From positions 1 to 6,527 of the forward strand of contig JASLRF010000293.1 of assembly GCA_030744095.1 (NCBI GenBank): a DNA stretch of 6,527 bases, in the 5' to 3' direction. This stretch comes from Pirellulaceae bacterium (GTDB lineage Bacteria; Planctomycetota; Planctomycetia; Pirellulales; Pirellulaceae). The stretch's first letter is position 1. Every line of letters starts with the position of its first letter. The notes beneath the pieces were generated by a model. That model was not told the origin of the DNA and did no database searches. It worked only from the letters and a program-made list of their open reading frames with translations. This document shows, piece by piece, positions 5,595 through 6,527 of this stretch. The position numbers and the translations under genes are program-made.

Positions 5595-5653
5595 AGACCA
5601 CGGCCCAGGAAGATAGTGCGCGGATCGCGCCGCTTGGATTCTCCCCTGCCAAA

Positions 5654-6517
5654 CTACTTCAGCGGCTTCTCGAACGGCTGACCGGTTGCGGTCAAATACA
5701 TCAGCGCCAAGACCAGGATCGAAAACGGGTCGTAAATAATCCGCCCCACACAACAAGTGCACATAACGAACAGCCCTCCCAGAATCTGCATGACCAACAT
5801 GGTCAAAAAAGCGGTCATCTTATTGCCTCGCATGAACTTGCGAGACATCCCCATTGCAGCAAACACACCTTGTCGACGATCGATCACGAAGAACATCGAG
5901 AGCATGTAGTTCAACATAATCAGCATCAGAGGAATCAGACAAGCCACCATTCCAGCGACGGCGCATATCGCCGTGACTTCATCGTCACGCGTAACGATCC
6001 AGGCGATCAAAGCGGGTGTGCCGCAGAACAAGATCACCAGCAGGACGAAGATTCCAAACAGCACCATCGTCAATCCCAGCGCACGCCCCAAGTACGGCCC
6101 GGTCTGTGACAGGACGTTGAGATCTGCTCGCCGATCACGTGCCATCCTCGTACAAAACAAGATCGACACGATTCCCAGCCACGTCTGTGCTACGAAGTTG
6201 AGGGGAATGCTAACAAGCTGAGCACCAATAATGACCGTGATCTCGCCAGTCGCATTAGCGACCCCGCTGATCACTTGATTGACGATTCCCAATCCAATGT
6301 TGACCCCGAACAAAACCGCACCGAAGGTCGCCATGGGACCCAAGTTGTCCATCGTGATCGACCAGGCGGTGTTAAGCAGTTGATCAAACGAGATCTTGTT
6401 AAGGGTCAGCTCTCCTTCGATTGTCGGTTTGGCCTCAACGACGCCACTCGAGAGACTTGGCGAGGCATACGGATTCTCGCTGTCCAATGCACCGTCACTC
6501 GTGCCCATCGTGCCCAT
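5654..6517 (-). CDS. Polytopic membrane protein with N-terminal NPYASP box, function unknown
   Basis: This 287-residue protein has a soluble acidic N-terminus (1-45) with E14-N-P-Y-A-S-P20, a box I associate with planctomycete membrane proteins. About six hydrophobic segments follow, at roughly 61-83, 93-122, 146-175, 181-211, 234-257 and 260-278. Two amphipathic stretches, F44-D-Q-L-L-N-T-A-W-S-I-T-M-D-N and V218-F-A-A-M-G-M-S-R-K-F-M-R-G-N, look like a repeated motif of the kind that precedes helices in DUF975 and glycerophosphodiesterase membrane-domain proteins (A-x-x-x-S-x-x-L-T-R-G-N). That suggests an internally duplicated bundle, but gives no activity. There is a Cys cluster at C253-T-C-C256. 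The start is uncertain: ATG codons at 6517 and 6508 lie in a 9-base tandem repeat, no ribosome binding site is visible, and the frame stays open to the right edge, so the gene could begin outside the window. Confidence 0.82.
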   Translation of the reverse strand: MGTMGTSDGALDSENPYASPSLSSGVVEAKPTIEGELTLNKISFDQLLNTAWSITMDNLGPMATFGAVLFGVNIGLGIVNQVISGVANATGEITVIIGAQLVSIPLNFVAQTWLGIVSILFCTRMARDRRADLNVLSQTGPYLGRALGLTMVLFGIFVLLVILFCGTPALIAWIVTRDDEVTAICAVAGMVACLIPLMLIMLNYMLSMFFVIDRRQGVFAAMGMSRKFMRGNKMTAFLTMLVMQILGGLFVMCTCCVGRIIYDPFSILVLALMYLTATGQPFEKPLK

Positions 6518-6523
6518 CGTGCC
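6500..6523. repeat. 9-base tandem repeat at the membrane-protein gene start
   Basis: The unit CGTGCCCAT (plus strand) occurs twice, with six bases of a third copy. On the coding strand each full unit holds an ATG, so the repeat duplicates the possible start codon and encodes M-G-T-M-G-T. Confidence 0.7.
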
Positions 6524-6527
6524 AAAC

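Overview
The window looks like chromosomal DNA from a planctomycete. Two hypothetical proteins support this. One is a polytopic membrane protein with an N-terminal Asn-Pro-Tyr-Ala-Ser-Pro box. The other is a small anchored protein of a type I associate with that phylum. GC is moderate, coding is dense and intergenic repeats are short. The assignment is inference from gene content, because no rRNA or other phylogenetic marker is present.

Left third (1-3248): a divergent metabolic cluster. On the minus strand is an RraA/4-hydroxy-4-methyl-2-oxoglutarate aldolase-family protein whose C-terminal end runs off the left edge. On the plus strand, across a 167-bp gap that holds a perfect 7-bp inverted repeat, are an M81 (MlrC-like) metallopeptidase and, 9 bp behind it, an AstE/AspA-type zinc deacylase. 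Two metal-dependent amide hydrolases beside an aldolase-fold protein suggest catabolism of an N-acylated or peptide-like compound ending in an oxo-acid. The substrate cannot be read from the sequence.

Middle (3249-4331): about 415 bp with no convincing gene, then a 188-residue single-pass membrane-anchored protein of unknown function with a strong ribosome binding site. Downstream of it are two small inverted repeats and a clear Rho-independent terminator.

Thiamine genes (4332-5417): thiS (sulfur carrier, ending Gly-Gly-Gly) and thiG (thiazole synthase). These make the thiazole half of thiamine and form a tight two-gene operon. thiS has no Shine-Dalgarno sequence. A TATACT hexamer sits at -12 to -7 from its ATG, directly after the terminator T-run, so thiS is a good candidate for a leaderless message. 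The thiG ribosome binding site lies inside the codons for the ThiS C-terminal glycines.

Right end (5418-6527): the gap between convergent genes holds a perfect 19-bp inverted repeat bracketed by two 18-bp direct repeats (17/18 identical), probably a REP/MITE-like element. The minus-strand gene for the polytopic membrane protein follows; its true start may lie just beyond the right edge.
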